A DNA stretch of 64,000 nt from Mesobacillus sp. S13. Its GTDB lineage: Bacteria; Bacillota; Bacilli; Bacillales; Cytobacillaceae. A program made the translations under genes and the position numbers. Each line of letters opens with the position of its first letter. The stretch's first letter is position 1. Below the pieces are notes generated by a model, which was not told the origin of the DNA, did not search any database, and was given only the letters and a program-made list of their open reading frames with translations. The DNA lies in NCBI RefSeq assembly GCF_020422885.1, contig NZ_CP084622.1, positions 3,677,001 to 3,741,000 on the forward strand, in the 5' to 3' direction. Shown one piece after another: positions 25,932 through 33,917 of this stretch.

Positions 25932-27919
25932 TTTTTCCACCCTCCCACTCTCGAAATGCCTTTATTGATTTGGTAGCGGAAGGTTGTCGGCCTGCCGCCT
26001 ATGAGGGCGAATGCCGTGCCAATCACCATGATGATTCCGCCCATCCAGATCCAGCTTACAAACGGATTCACTTTAACCATGAACGTCACTTTGTCTTTGT
26101 TCTCCCATGAGCTTAATACCACGTATAAATCCTGGCTCCAGTTTGTCTTGATCGCTACCTCTGTTGATGGTTCGGGCCATGTTTCGTAAAAGATTTTTTC
26201 CGGTTTGATTTTGCCGATATCCTTGCCCTTATACGTCACATCAATATCGGCCACCACAATGCCATTGCCGTTTTTCGTATGCTCGGTCAGTTCATTGAAT
26301 GTAAGAATGTAATCCCCGGTCTTGATGCTGTTGCCGGCATCCACCGTTTTCAGGATTTCTGTCGAGTAAGTGTGCGACGAAATGACACCTACCGCGATGA
26401 TGGCAATCCCGATATGGACGATATAACCTCCATAGCGGCGCTGATTTTTCACCGTCAGCTTGAACGCTGCCTTCAAAATGTTTTCCTTCGTTGCTTTCCG
26501 ACGGGCACTGATGCCTCTGACGAACTCCTGTAAATGTGTTCCAAACATGAAGCTTGTTGCCGATAGTCCGATAACCGCGTAAATTCCCTTGACGCCAAAT
26601 GCGAACAGAATGATGGCAGTGGCAACACCCATTGCCATCGGCCAAAGCATGCTTTTCATGAACTTTTCAAACACCGCTTTCTGCCAGGCAATCAGCGGGC
26701 AGATTCCCATCAATACGATCAGCACCAGCAAGATCGGAGCCATTACTTTATTGAAATATGGTGCGCCAACATTGACTTTTGTTCCTGTAAAGGTTTCCGA
26801 AATGAGCGGATACATTGTTCCCCAGAAAACGGCGAAAGCGGCAGCAACTAGAATCAGGTTGTTCAGCAGGAAGCTGCTTTCCTTTGAAAAATAAGCCTCT
26901 ATTGGACTGCTATCTTTCTTGATCAGTCCGTACCTTGTCATGACGATATATAGAGAAAACAGCATCATGAAAGCCATGAAAACAAGGAAGTAAGTACCCA
27001 GATTACTGTCGCCAAACGCATGGACACTTGTCAGGATTCCGCTCCTGACCAAGAAGGTTCCAAACAGTGTCAGGATGTAAGAAAGAATGATCAAGCTTAC
27101 GTTCCAGGTCTTCAACATATTTTTCCGTTCCTGTATCATCACAGAGTGCAGGAATGCCGATACGGTCAGCCATGGCAGGAATGAAGCATTTTCAACTGGG
27201 TCCCATGCCCAGTAGCCGCCCCAACCAAGCTCAAGGTAAGCCCACCAGCCGCCAATCACATTTCCGAGAGTCAAAAACAGCCATGCCAGCAAGGTCCATC
27301 TTCTCGTCAGCTTGATCCACTCTGAATCCATTCGCTTCAGGATCAGAGCCGCAATTCCGAACGCGAATGGTACAGCCAGCCCGACATAACCCATATAGAG
27401 TGTGACAGGATGCAGGATCATGCCTGGATTTTGCAGCATAGGGTTTAGACCTTTTCCGTCAGCCGGAATTTTATCGGTCATTTCAAACGGGTTTACATTC
27501 AGCGCCATTACTGTGAAAAAGAACAGGATGTTGACCATCAGGATGCTGGAAACATAAGGCATCATCGGGTTCTTCTTTTCTTTTGAAAAAACGACCATTG
27601 CAGCGTACAGCGATAAAAGGAACGCCCATAGCAGAAGGGATCCGGCATTGCCAGCCCAGAAGGCTGTCAGCTTATAAGCCATCGAAAGGCTTTCATTCGT
27701 ATAGGAAGCCACATATTTATATTGGAATTGGCTTGTTCCGAGCAAGTAGAGCAGCAGGAAGGATGCGACGCTTGCCACAAAAGCAAGTGATAGTACCGCA
27801 CCTCTTGCACTTTCGAGCCACTTGCTGCTTTTCTTCTTAATCCCGACGATATTGGCGATGATTCCGTATAGTGAAATCACGATTCCAAGGTAGATTGAGA
27901 TGTTCCCAATTAGATACAT
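25928..27919 (-). CDS. ccmF: CcmF cytochrome c haem lyase subunit
   Basis: Large membrane protein of 663 residues with about 15 hydrophobic segments. The haem-handling motif GWGGYWAWDPVENASFLPW lies near residue 231-249, with the conserved flanking His residues and a large C-terminal external domain (about 500-620), all as in CcmF/NrfE. It transfers haem from CcmE to apocytochrome. ATG at 27919 follows GGTGGT. Since nrfA has a CXXCK site, this CcmF may have to act as its special lyase; that is inference. Confidence 0.95.
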   Translation of the reverse strand: MYLIGNISIYLGIVISLYGIIANIVGIKKKSSKWLESARGAVLSLAFVASVASFLLLYLLGTSQFQYKYVASYTNESLSMAYKLTAFWAGNAGSLLLWAFLLSLYAAMVVFSKEKKNPMMPYVSSILMVNILFFFTVMALNVNPFEMTDKIPADGKGLNPMLQNPGMILHPVTLYMGYVGLAVPFAFGIAALILKRMDSEWIKLTRRWTLLAWLFLTLGNVIGGWWAYLELGWGGYWAWDPVENASFLPWLTVSAFLHSVMIQERKNMLKTWNVSLIILSYILTLFGTFLVRSGILTSVHAFGDSNLGTYFLVFMAFMMLFSLYIVMTRYGLIKKDSSPIEAYFSKESSFLLNNLILVAAAFAVFWGTMYPLISETFTGTKVNVGAPYFNKVMAPILLVLIVLMGICPLIAWQKAVFEKFMKSMLWPMAMGVATAIILFAFGVKGIYAVIGLSATSFMFGTHLQEFVRGISARRKATKENILKAAFKLTVKNQRRYGGYIVHIGIAIIAVGVISSHTYSTEILKTVDAGNSIKTGDYILTFNELTEHTKNGNGIVVADIDVTYKGKDIGKIKPEKIFYETWPEPSTEVAIKTNWSQDLYVVLSSWENKDKVTFMVKVNPFVSWIWMGGIIMVIGTAFALIGGRPTTFRYQINKGISRVGGWKK

Positions 27920-27940
27920 ACAGATAACCACCAATCTGTT

Positions 27941-28393
27941 TTATTCCGACTTGTCATTTTTGTACATTTCCTTATGCATTTCGGTATCATAGTTCTCCAT
28001 GTCTTCGCCTTCATATTTTGTCGGGCATTTCGTCTGGACTTTTTCTGCTTCGAATACTCCGTCCTTTTGGATAAAACCTTCCACAAGGACGATGACATCC
28101 TCTGAGAAATTATCCGGCTTGATGCCTTTATGGAATACTTGCAGTGTTCCCTGGCCTTCTTCGTAAAGTTCAAATCGGAGCTCCAGCTTGTCAGCATCCC
28201 ATTGTACTGACTCTTTATTGAGCAGGCCTTGAGTCATAATATAATCGCCTTCATATTTCGAACCATTTTCACTGAGGTCGGCAATTGTGATTTCCTTGCT
28301 ACCTGCACTTGGCATTGTCGAAAACATCATGATCACGAACGCGACTGCCGCAAGACCCAAACCCATAACGATTTTCTTATTTTTGGACATCAT
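27941..28393 (-). CDS. ccmE: CcmE haem chaperone, CXXXY type
   Basis: Membrane-anchored haem chaperone of 150 residues: helix at about 8-25, then the OB-fold beta barrel (ENGSKYEGDYIMTQGLL, VLVEGFIQKDGVFEAEKV). The haem-attachment site is CPTKY (123-127), i.e. Cys instead of the usual His of HXXXY. This variant is known for archaea and some Desulfovibrio; here it is in a Gram-positive. The start overlaps the stop of the upstream gene (ATGATG). Confidence 0.93.
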   Translation of the reverse strand: MMSKNKKIVMGLGLAAVAFVIMMFSTMPSAGSKEITIADLSENGSKYEGDYIMTQGLLNKESVQWDADKLELRFELYEEGQGTLQVFHKGIKPDNFSEDVIVLVEGFIQKDGVFEAEKVQTKCPTKYEGEDMENYDTEMHKEMYKNDKSE

Positions 28394-29349
28394 TTTCTGC
28401 CTCCCAGCTTTTTGATCAATTCGTTATACTCTGCTTCCGATATACTTCCTTCGACGAGCATTCCGCGAAGCTTTGCCTTTTTGGCTTCTAAATCATTTGA
28501 CACACCGCTTTTTACCGGCTGAGTTTTCTTTTTCCTCATGATGAAAATCAATAGGACGGCAGCAGCTGCGGTCACACTGCCTATGACGGTTATGACAAGC
28601 CATAAAGGCATTTCCTCTTCATTCTGTTTGACCGTGCCCGCCTTCTTCGCATCACCGGCCATATCTTCCATGATTTCCGCTGTAGTCCTATCGTCTGCAC
28701 GTTTGTATTCAACCGTGATCTTCTTTTCTTCACCCGGCTTCATTCCCTGGATTTGATACAGGAACATGTTCATGTTGTAAGAGTTTTTCTGGTGCTGTTC
28801 AGAAGCAGGCTCCAGCTTGAAGCTTTCCGTGTTTAGCGGCTCGACGAAAATCAGGTTAAACAAGCCAATATCAGTGAAGTTTTTAAAATCATAAGCCAGC
28901 GTCTTAGCGTCTTCTTTTTCTTTGATGCTGTCGGTATAGTATTCAATCACAAATTTATATATCTCCTGAGGCTGAATTTCTTCGCTTGTTTCCCAGGAAA
29001 TCGTTCCACTTTCCTTATCCAATTCGTATTCAATTTCATTCATTTCAGTCAGGTCACGAGAATAATCAGCTACAAACCCAATCCTGAAATTCTTCTCATC
29101 CATTGGCAGCGGAATGACGACCTGGCCTTTTTGTGCTTCCTGTGCATTGTTCTTCAGTGCCCCATGGTAACCAACCAAAAGCGGCGGATTGTTCTTTTTA
29201 TCTTTTGGATGATACGAGTACTCCGGCATCACTTGGATCGTGAGCTCCTCCATATTCAGGACATCGGTCTTTGTCTCTGCACTCCCCTTATCTGGAAGCT
29301 GGAATATCAGTATTAAAATGAGGGCAAGCATAAGCTTCATAATTTTCAT
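28390..29349 (-). CDS. Secreted/membrane protein of unknown function, first gene of the ccm-nrf operon
   Basis: I recognise no named family. The 319-residue product has an N-terminal signal (MKLMLALILILIFQL), an extracellular domain of about 220 residues, one membrane helix (about 250-271) and a cytosolic tail ending LRGMLVEGSISEAEYNELIKKLG, a SHOCT-like short helix pair. AAGGAG precedes the ATG. It is translationally coupled to ccmE, so it probably helps cytochrome assembly at the outer face. The external part contains no CXXCH. Confidence 0.85.
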   Translation of the reverse strand: MKIMKLMLALILILIFQLPDKGSAETKTDVLNMEELTIQVMPEYSYHPKDKKNNPPLLVGYHGALKNNAQEAQKGQVVIPLPMDEKNFRIGFVADYSRDLTEMNEIEYELDKESGTISWETSEEIQPQEIYKFVIEYYTDSIKEKEDAKTLAYDFKNFTDIGLFNLIFVEPLNTESFKLEPASEQHQKNSYNMNMFLYQIQGMKPGEEKKITVEYKRADDRTTAEIMEDMAGDAKKAGTVKQNEEEMPLWLVITVIGSVTAAAAVLLIFIMRKKKTQPVKSGVSNDLEAKKAKLRGMLVEGSISEAEYNELIKKLGGRK

Positions 29350-29380
29350 TTGTTTAGCTCCTTTCTATATGTGACAAATT

Positions 29381-29396
29381 CGTGAATGTTTTCACA
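29381..29396. promoter_or_regulatory. Fnr-like box, proximal, upstream of the ccm-nrf operon
   Basis: CGTGAATGTTTTCACA, i.e. TGTGA-N6-TCACG on the minus strand, centred about 39 bases ahead of the first ATG. Confidence 0.55.
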
Positions 29397-29508
29397 AGAT
29401 AACTCTGCTTAAAAAAAACAATAATTTCTAAAAGGACTTTATATTTTATCCATTTCATTGAACCTTTTTGGTACACCTTATTTAAACCATTTCTAAAAGC
29501 CCTCAATC

Positions 29509-29524
29509 TGTGATTTAAATCACG
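29509..29524. promoter_or_regulatory. Fnr box upstream of the ccm-nrf operon
   Basis: TGTGATTTAAATCACG, a near-perfect TGTGA-N6-TCAC Fnr site. If it is centred at -41.5, transcription would start near 29475 with a weak TTTAAA-like -10 around 29481-29488. Anaerobic activation of the operon is inferred. Confidence 0.75.
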
Positions 29525-29570
29525 GAATTTTCGTCAGTTTTATCCGATTTGTGAACGGGGGGATTAATTA

Positions 29571-29750
29571 GAAAAGCGGAAGCGCCTTGATCAGCCCCGA
29601 CAAGCGCTGGAGGGCCGACCAGTGAAGTCGTTTTTTCACTTCATTGGCAGTGTCAAAACGTCTCGAGCTGCTCAGAGCTGACGCTTCTCGCAAGATACTC
29701 GAGGAAGCTTTCTCAGGGATGAAAACTGGCTAGGAGCTGGAGCTGGACAG
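29571..29750. repeat. Dispersed intergenic repeat, copy 2 (long form)
   Basis: Starts GAAAAGCGGAAGCGCCTTGA and ends GAGCTGGAGCTGGACAG. Its first about 85 bases match the copy at 1361-1481; the middle carries about 60 extra bases, absent from copy 1. It lies between the ccm-nrf promoter and a terminator. Confidence 0.75.
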
Positions 29751-29771
29751 TTCTTGAGAGAAAATAAAAAA

Positions 29772-29796
29772 CCTCACTTCCCTTTTGGAAGTGAGG
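29772..29796 (-). terminator. Terminator of the small gene at 29808-29987
   Basis: CCTCACTTCC (29772-29781) pairs with GGAAGTGAGG (29787-29796), and TTTTTTATTTT follows on the minus strand. Confidence 0.88.
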
Positions 29797-29807
29797 GTGT
29801 TACAAAT

Positions 29808-29987
29808 TTATGAAGATTGCTCTGGTTCAGGATGGAATTTTGATTTTACTGGCTGGCCGCCGCTATTTTCATATTTTTTCTTCGCTTCTTTAACCGGATC
29901 ATGATCCATTCCAAGCTCGAGATCTTGGTTATTGACGCCATTCCTTGTTTTTTGTTCAGGATTGTTCTGCTTTGAGCGCTTTTTCAA
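29808..29987 (-). CDS. Small hydrophilic protein of unknown function (59 aa)
   Basis: A 59-residue gene with AGGAGGG upstream of a TTG start at 29987 and a terminator just after the stop. The product (KKRSKQNNPEQKTRNGVNNQ at the N-terminus, then a His/Asp/Pro-rich middle and a Ser/Glu tail) is highly charged, without cysteine or hydrophobic segment. Its composition is like small spore-core proteins of bacilli; that is only a resemblance. Next to ytzC. Confidence 0.72.
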   Translation of the reverse strand: MKKRSKQNNPEQKTRNGVNNQDLELGMDHDPVKEAKKKYENSGGQPVKSKFHPEPEQSS

Positions 29988-30004
29988 GATGTTTCCCTCC
30001 TGTT

Positions 30005-30268
30005 TTAGTGATCAAGCAAAATCATATTGTTCTGGACATTCTGAAGCTGGATTCTCATCCGGTGCAGCTGGTCTCGCTGTTGTGCATTTGCGCTGAAAGC
30101 GAGCTTGGCCAGATCATTGTATGCATCCTCAAGTGCCTGCAGTGCATTGGTAAAATCGCCATTCGTATAATGCTCCTGAGTCGCGGCCTGCTTGTATTGT
30201 TCCTGTGCCATGTTGATTGCATCCTCACATTGCTGAAGTAACTGGTCAACCGATTGACGTGTTGCCAT
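30005..30268 (-). CDS. ytzC: YtzC family protein (DUF2524)
   Basis: An 87-residue, Gln-rich, all-helical cytosolic protein (MATRQSVDQLLQQCEDAINM onward) of the Bacillus YtzC/DUF2524 family; function unknown. The start at 30268 follows AAAGGAGGGG. It is divergent from ytqA, the same neighbour as in B. subtilis. Confidence 0.85.
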   Translation of the reverse strand: MATRQSVDQLLQQCEDAINMAQEQYKQAATQEHYTNGDFTNALQALEDAYNDLAKLAFSANAQQRDQLHRMRIQLQNVQNNMILLDH

Positions 30269-30474
30269 TTGCAGCCCCTCCTTTACTTGGTGCTGAAGCA
30301 AAGTCTGCTTCTTCTTTATTTTGTTCACAATACATTTTCCTATCACGATTTTGTGAATGTTTAATGATGGCAAAAGCTTTTTGTAATCTTTTTGCAATTG
30401 GATTCATGTTCTCTAAATGGTACAATTTTTATTATTCGTTTTTTTGACAGACAGGCTATTAGGAGGTTTCTGGC

Positions 30475-31449
30475 ATGATTCAGACCAACTCTTTTCACTT
30501 CGCAACAGATGATAAACGATACCATACATGGAATTACCATTTACGTAACCATTTCGGCCACAAGGTTTTTAAAGTGGCGCTTGATGGCGGATTTGATTGT
30601 CCGAACCGTGACGGTACGGTAGCCCATGGCGGCTGCACTTTTTGCAGTGCCGCTGGTTCAGGTGATTTTGCAGGTGACAGAGTAGAAGATCTCGGCACAC
30701 AGTTTAAAAAGATCAAAGAAAAAATGCACACGAAATGGAAAGATGGCAAGTACATGGCCTATTTCCAGGCTTTCACTAATACTCACGCCCCGGTTGAGGT
30801 CCTTCGTCAGAAATACGAAACAGTATTGAACGAAGAAGGTGTTGTTGGTCTATCCATTGCAACCAGACCGGATTGCCTGCCTGATGATGTCGTGGAATAC
30901 TTGGCTGAACTTAATGAGCGAACGTATTTATGGGTAGAGCTTGGCCTTCAGACAGTCCATGAAAAAACAGCCAACCTAATCAATCGTGCTCATGATTATG
31001 AAACGTATAAAGAAGGTGTGGACAAGCTCCGGAAGCATGGCATCAGAGTGTGTTCGCATATCATCAACGGACTGCCTCAGGAAACACCTGAAATGATGAT
31101 GGAGACTGCACAAGAAGTAGCGAAACTCGACGTGCAGGGAATCAAAATTCACCTTCTCCACCTGCTCAAAGGAACTCCAATGGTCAAGCAATATGAAAAA
31201 GGATTGCTCGAATTCCTTAATTTTGAGGACTATGTAAAATTGGTTTGTGACCAGCTTGAAATCCTCCCTCCAGAAATGATCATTCACCGAATTACCGGAG
31301 ATGGGCCGATTGAGCTGATGGTCGGACCGATGTGGAGCGTCAATAAATGGGAAGTACTGAATGGTATTGATAAAGAACTGAAGCGCCGCGACAGCTGGCA
31401 GGGGAAATTTTATACTGGAAACAAAGTGGTGATTGAAAATGAAGCTTGA
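30475..31449 (+). CDS. ytqA: Radical SAM protein YtqA (TIGR01212 family)
   Basis: A 324-residue Elp3-like radical SAM enzyme. The cluster-binding cysteines are in FDCPNRDGTVAHGGCTFCSA (about 40-59), with the wide first gap typical of this family. Family members lie beside the YtqB methyltransferase and have been linked to tRNA modification; the reaction is not evident from sequence. AGGAGG precedes the ATG; the end overlaps ytqB by 11 bases. Confidence 0.92.
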   Translation: MIQTNSFHFATDDKRYHTWNYHLRNHFGHKVFKVALDGGFDCPNRDGTVAHGGCTFCSAAGSGDFAGDRVEDLGTQFKKIKEKMHTKWKDGKYMAYFQAFTNTHAPVEVLRQKYETVLNEEGVVGLSIATRPDCLPDDVVEYLAELNERTYLWVELGLQTVHEKTANLINRAHDYETYKEGVDKLRKHGIRVCSHIINGLPQETPEMMMETAQEVAKLDVQGIKIHLLHLLKGTPMVKQYEKGLLEFLNFEDYVKLVCDQLEILPPEMIIHRITGDGPIELMVGPMWSVNKWEVLNGIDKELKRRDSWQGKFYTGNKVVIENEA

Positions 31450-32011
31450 ACGAATTCTTCCTTTCGCCAGGAACCTTCTTGAACTGGCTGTGAAGCCCGG
31501 CGACATTGCGGTCGATGCGACAGTAGGGAACGGACATGACACATTATTTTTAGCCAACCTCGTCGGCCCTTCCGGCAGGATTTATGGATTCGATATCCAA
31601 GATGAAGCACTCATGTCATGTAAAACAAAGCTTCGGGACCATGGATTGCAGGATCAGGTAACACTTTTCCATACCGGACATGAAGACATCACAGAATGCA
31701 TTCCGCCGCTCCATTTTGGAAAAATAACGGGCGCGGTTTTCAACCTCGGCTACCTGCCCGGCGGCAATAAAGACATCGTCACTGTCCCTGAGACAACCAT
31801 ACAGGCCATCGACCAACTGTTGGGAATCATGGCCCCAGAAGGCATCATCGTGATCGTGATTTACCATGGCCACCCAGAAGGCAAAGTGGAAAGAGACTAC
31901 TTATTGAGGTATGTTAAATCACTTGATCAGAATATCGCACACGTATTAGAGTATAAATTCCTGAACCAAAAGAACAATCCGCCATTTATTATTGCTATTG
32001 AGAAGAGATAG
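31439..32011 (+). CDS. ytqB: YtqB class I SAM-dependent methyltransferase
   Basis: A 190-residue Rossmann-fold methyltransferase of the rRNA-methylase family: motif I DATVGNGHDTLFLA (about 26-39), acidic loop GFDIQDEAL, and FNLGYLPGG. Probably methylates tRNA or a related substrate, with YtqA as partner; this rests on the family. Start at ATG 31439 gives MKLERILPFARNLL; a TTG two codons upstream (31433) is also possible. Confidence 0.9.
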   Translation: MKLERILPFARNLLELAVKPGDIAVDATVGNGHDTLFLANLVGPSGRIYGFDIQDEALMSCKTKLRDHGLQDQVTLFHTGHEDITECIPPLHFGKITGAVFNLGYLPGGNKDIVTVPETTIQAIDQLLGIMAPEGIIVIVIYHGHPEGKVERDYLLRYVKSLDQNIAHVLEYKFLNQKNNPPFIIAIEKR

Positions 32012-32037
32012 GGTCCTTCTTTCTGAAGGATCCTTTT
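32009..32037 (+). terminator. Terminator of ytqA-ytqB
   Basis: GGGTCCTTC pairs with GAAGGATCC (one G-U pair), followed by TTTTT. Confidence 0.85.
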
Positions 32038-32100
32038 TAATCTACTCAAAAACGCTGAATGAACAACATCATTTCTTCAAACTTGGGTATCAGATTGCTC

Positions 32101-32716
32101 TATCGGACATATCGGAGGCCTCTTTCTTATTTTGTTTCCGTTAGAAGAGTTCTATCGGACAATTCGACGGCTCTTTTCTCACTTTGTGTCCGTTAGAAGG
32201 GCTCTATCGGACAAATCGTTGGCTCTTTTCTCACTTTGTGTCCGTTAGAAGGGCTCTATCGGACAAATCGACGGCTCTTTTCTCACTTTGTGTCCATTAG
32301 AAGGGCTCTATCGGACAAATCGACGGCTCTTTTCTCACTTTGTGTCCATTAGAAGGGCTCTATCGGACAAATCGACAGCTCTTTTCTCACTTTGTGTCCA
32401 TTAGAAGGGCTCTATCGGACAAATCGTTGGCTCTTTACTCATTTTGTGTCCGTTAGAAGGGCTCTATCGGACAAATCGACGGCTCTTTTCTCACTTTGTG
32501 TCCATTAGAAGGACTCTATCGGACAAATCGACGGTTCTTTTCTCACTTTGTGTCCGTTAGAAGGGCTCTATCGGACAAATCGACAGCTCTTTTCTCACTT
32601 TGTGTCCATTAGAAGGGCTCTATCGGACAAATCGTTGGCTCTTTTCTCACTTTGTGTCCGTTAGAAGAGCCCTATCGGACAAATCGTTAGCTCTTTACTC
32701 ATTTTGTGTCCGATAG
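32101..32716. repeat. Tandem array B: twelve units with an exact 52-bp period
   Basis: TATCGGAC begins at 32101 and then at every 52nd base to 32673 (32153, 32205, 32257, 32309, 32361, 32413, 32465, 32517, 32569, 32621). Each unit reads TCTATCGGACAAATCG, a variable tetranucleotide region (ACGG, ACAG, TTGG), CTCTTTTCTCACTTTG, then TGTCCGTTAGAAGGGC. The 11-bp arms TCTATCGGACA and TGTCCGTTAGA are inverted repeats with one mismatch. No spacer longer than a few bases varies, so it is not a CRISPR array. It fills the gap between convergent ytqB and ytpB. Confidence 0.95.
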
Positions 32717-32770
32717 CCCACATACACCATAAATTAATTGCTCTAGTTTCACATAAACGAATACTTAAAA

Positions 32771-32792
32771 AGCCAGGGGAAATCCCCTGGCT
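32771..32792 (-). terminator. Terminator of ytpB
   Basis: AGCCAGGGGA (32771-32780) pairs with TCCCCTGGCT (32783-32792); TTTTTAAG follows on the minus strand. Confidence 0.85.
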
Positions 32793-32798
32793 ACCACC

Positions 32799-33893
32799 CT
32801 ACTTTATAAACGCCTTCACAACTCCCGAAGGTACCCATCTCTGCAATGACCGATAGGCTCGTCCATTGATATAAAAGAAGTAGCTGACGGGGCCGGCGGT
32901 TTTGATCATTTCCCTGGCCAGTTTCCTGATCCGCTCCTGGCGTCTTACTTTTTCATCGGACAGATAAACACCTAGCAATCCGCGGTTGATCAGTTTGTGG
33001 AACTTCCGATGAGGCAATCGGGCTGTGTGATTGTCGGCGTTTTCCACGAAATGCCGGAGCCGCTCGAATAAGGCTTCTTCATTTTCATAATAGAAACAGA
33101 AGTTCAAATCGCCGCCTTCACGGTCCTCCTCCTGATCGATGAAATAATCGAGCAAAATGTGCAGCCCTTGTATGTATGGAAAATAACCATTGCGGATGCT
33201 ATCGGCGTATTCCGGTTTGAAATCATCGCGAAGCGCGTAGGAGACGAGGCAAAAGATGCCGAGCGTTGAACCGGTGCAAGCGGAGAACTCATACCATTCC
33301 ATCTCCGGTACCCCTTCACGATGTCCGTCGAACCATGATTGCAGGCGAGGAACTCGTTCTTTTACCTCAACATGCTTGTGGATCTGCAGATCACAGTAAT
33401 AATCACACAGCTCCTGCAAATGCTGCTGGATCTCATGATAATGTTCAAGCTCACCCAATACTTCACGGCAAACGGTCACAAGCTCAATCAAGTAGCCGCC
33501 ATCATTCTGGTCTTCCCGCTCACGGTAGTAATTTTTCAGCTGGCTGTCCAGGGTGAGAGCATCTGCCATCGACTCATGAAGTGCCGAGAAATCCGCAGGG
33601 TCCAGTGACGTGCTGCGGTCACAGAGATTATCAAGATAATCGCTGATTGTCTGGTATGCGACAATGAACCGGATTGCCTGCTTATATTGTTTTTTCGCGG
33701 TCAGGCTTAAAATTGCCCCACCTTCACAATGGAAAGTCTTATGCTCAATGCTGGCCAGTGCCTGCCTTCTTAATTCAGGATTCGGGATTTCCTCAGCCCT
33801 GCTCTTCCAATATGCCAGCTCCCGATGGACCTGAGGCAGGACTTGTCGGTATACACGGTACATCAAACTGATGGGCATTGATGGAATCATCAT
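32799..33893 (-). CDS. ytpB: Tetraprenyl-beta-curcumene synthase (YtpB family)
   Basis: Class IB-type large terpene synthase (DUF2600) of 364 residues. In B. subtilis it cyclises tetraprenyl diphosphate to tetraprenyl-beta-curcumene, a C35 sesquarterpene precursor. Asp-rich metal-binding segments are visible (TISDYLDNLCDR about 82-93 and LLDYFIDQEEDREGGD about 248-263). GAAAGGGTGAAG precedes the start. Downstream of ytpA and co-oriented, as in B. subtilis. Confidence 0.92.
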   Translation of the reverse strand: MMIPSMPISLMYRVYRQVLPQVHRELAYWKSRAEEIPNPELRRQALASIEHKTFHCEGGAILSLTAKKQYKQAIRFIVAYQTISDYLDNLCDRSTSLDPADFSALHESMADALTLDSQLKNYYREREDQNDGGYLIELVTVCREVLGELEHYHEIQQHLQELCDYYCDLQIHKHVEVKERVPRLQSWFDGHREGVPEMEWYEFSACTGSTLGIFCLVSYALRDDFKPEYADSIRNGYFPYIQGLHILLDYFIDQEEDREGGDLNFCFYYENEEALFERLRHFVENADNHTARLPHRKFHKLINRGLLGVYLSDEKVRRQERIRKLAREMIKTAGPVSYFFYINGRAYRSLQRWVPSGVVKAFIK

Positions 33894-33917
33894 GCTGCAT
33901 CTTCACCCTTTCCATCT

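Noticed and set aside
30340..30360. TCACGATTTTGTGA as a further Fnr box upstream of ytzC
   Set aside because: The half sites are in the wrong orientation and separated by four bases rather than six.
32101..32716. Possible CRISPR array
   Set aside because: The whole 52-bp unit is conserved, with no unique spacers, and no cas genes are near. It is a tandem repeat.
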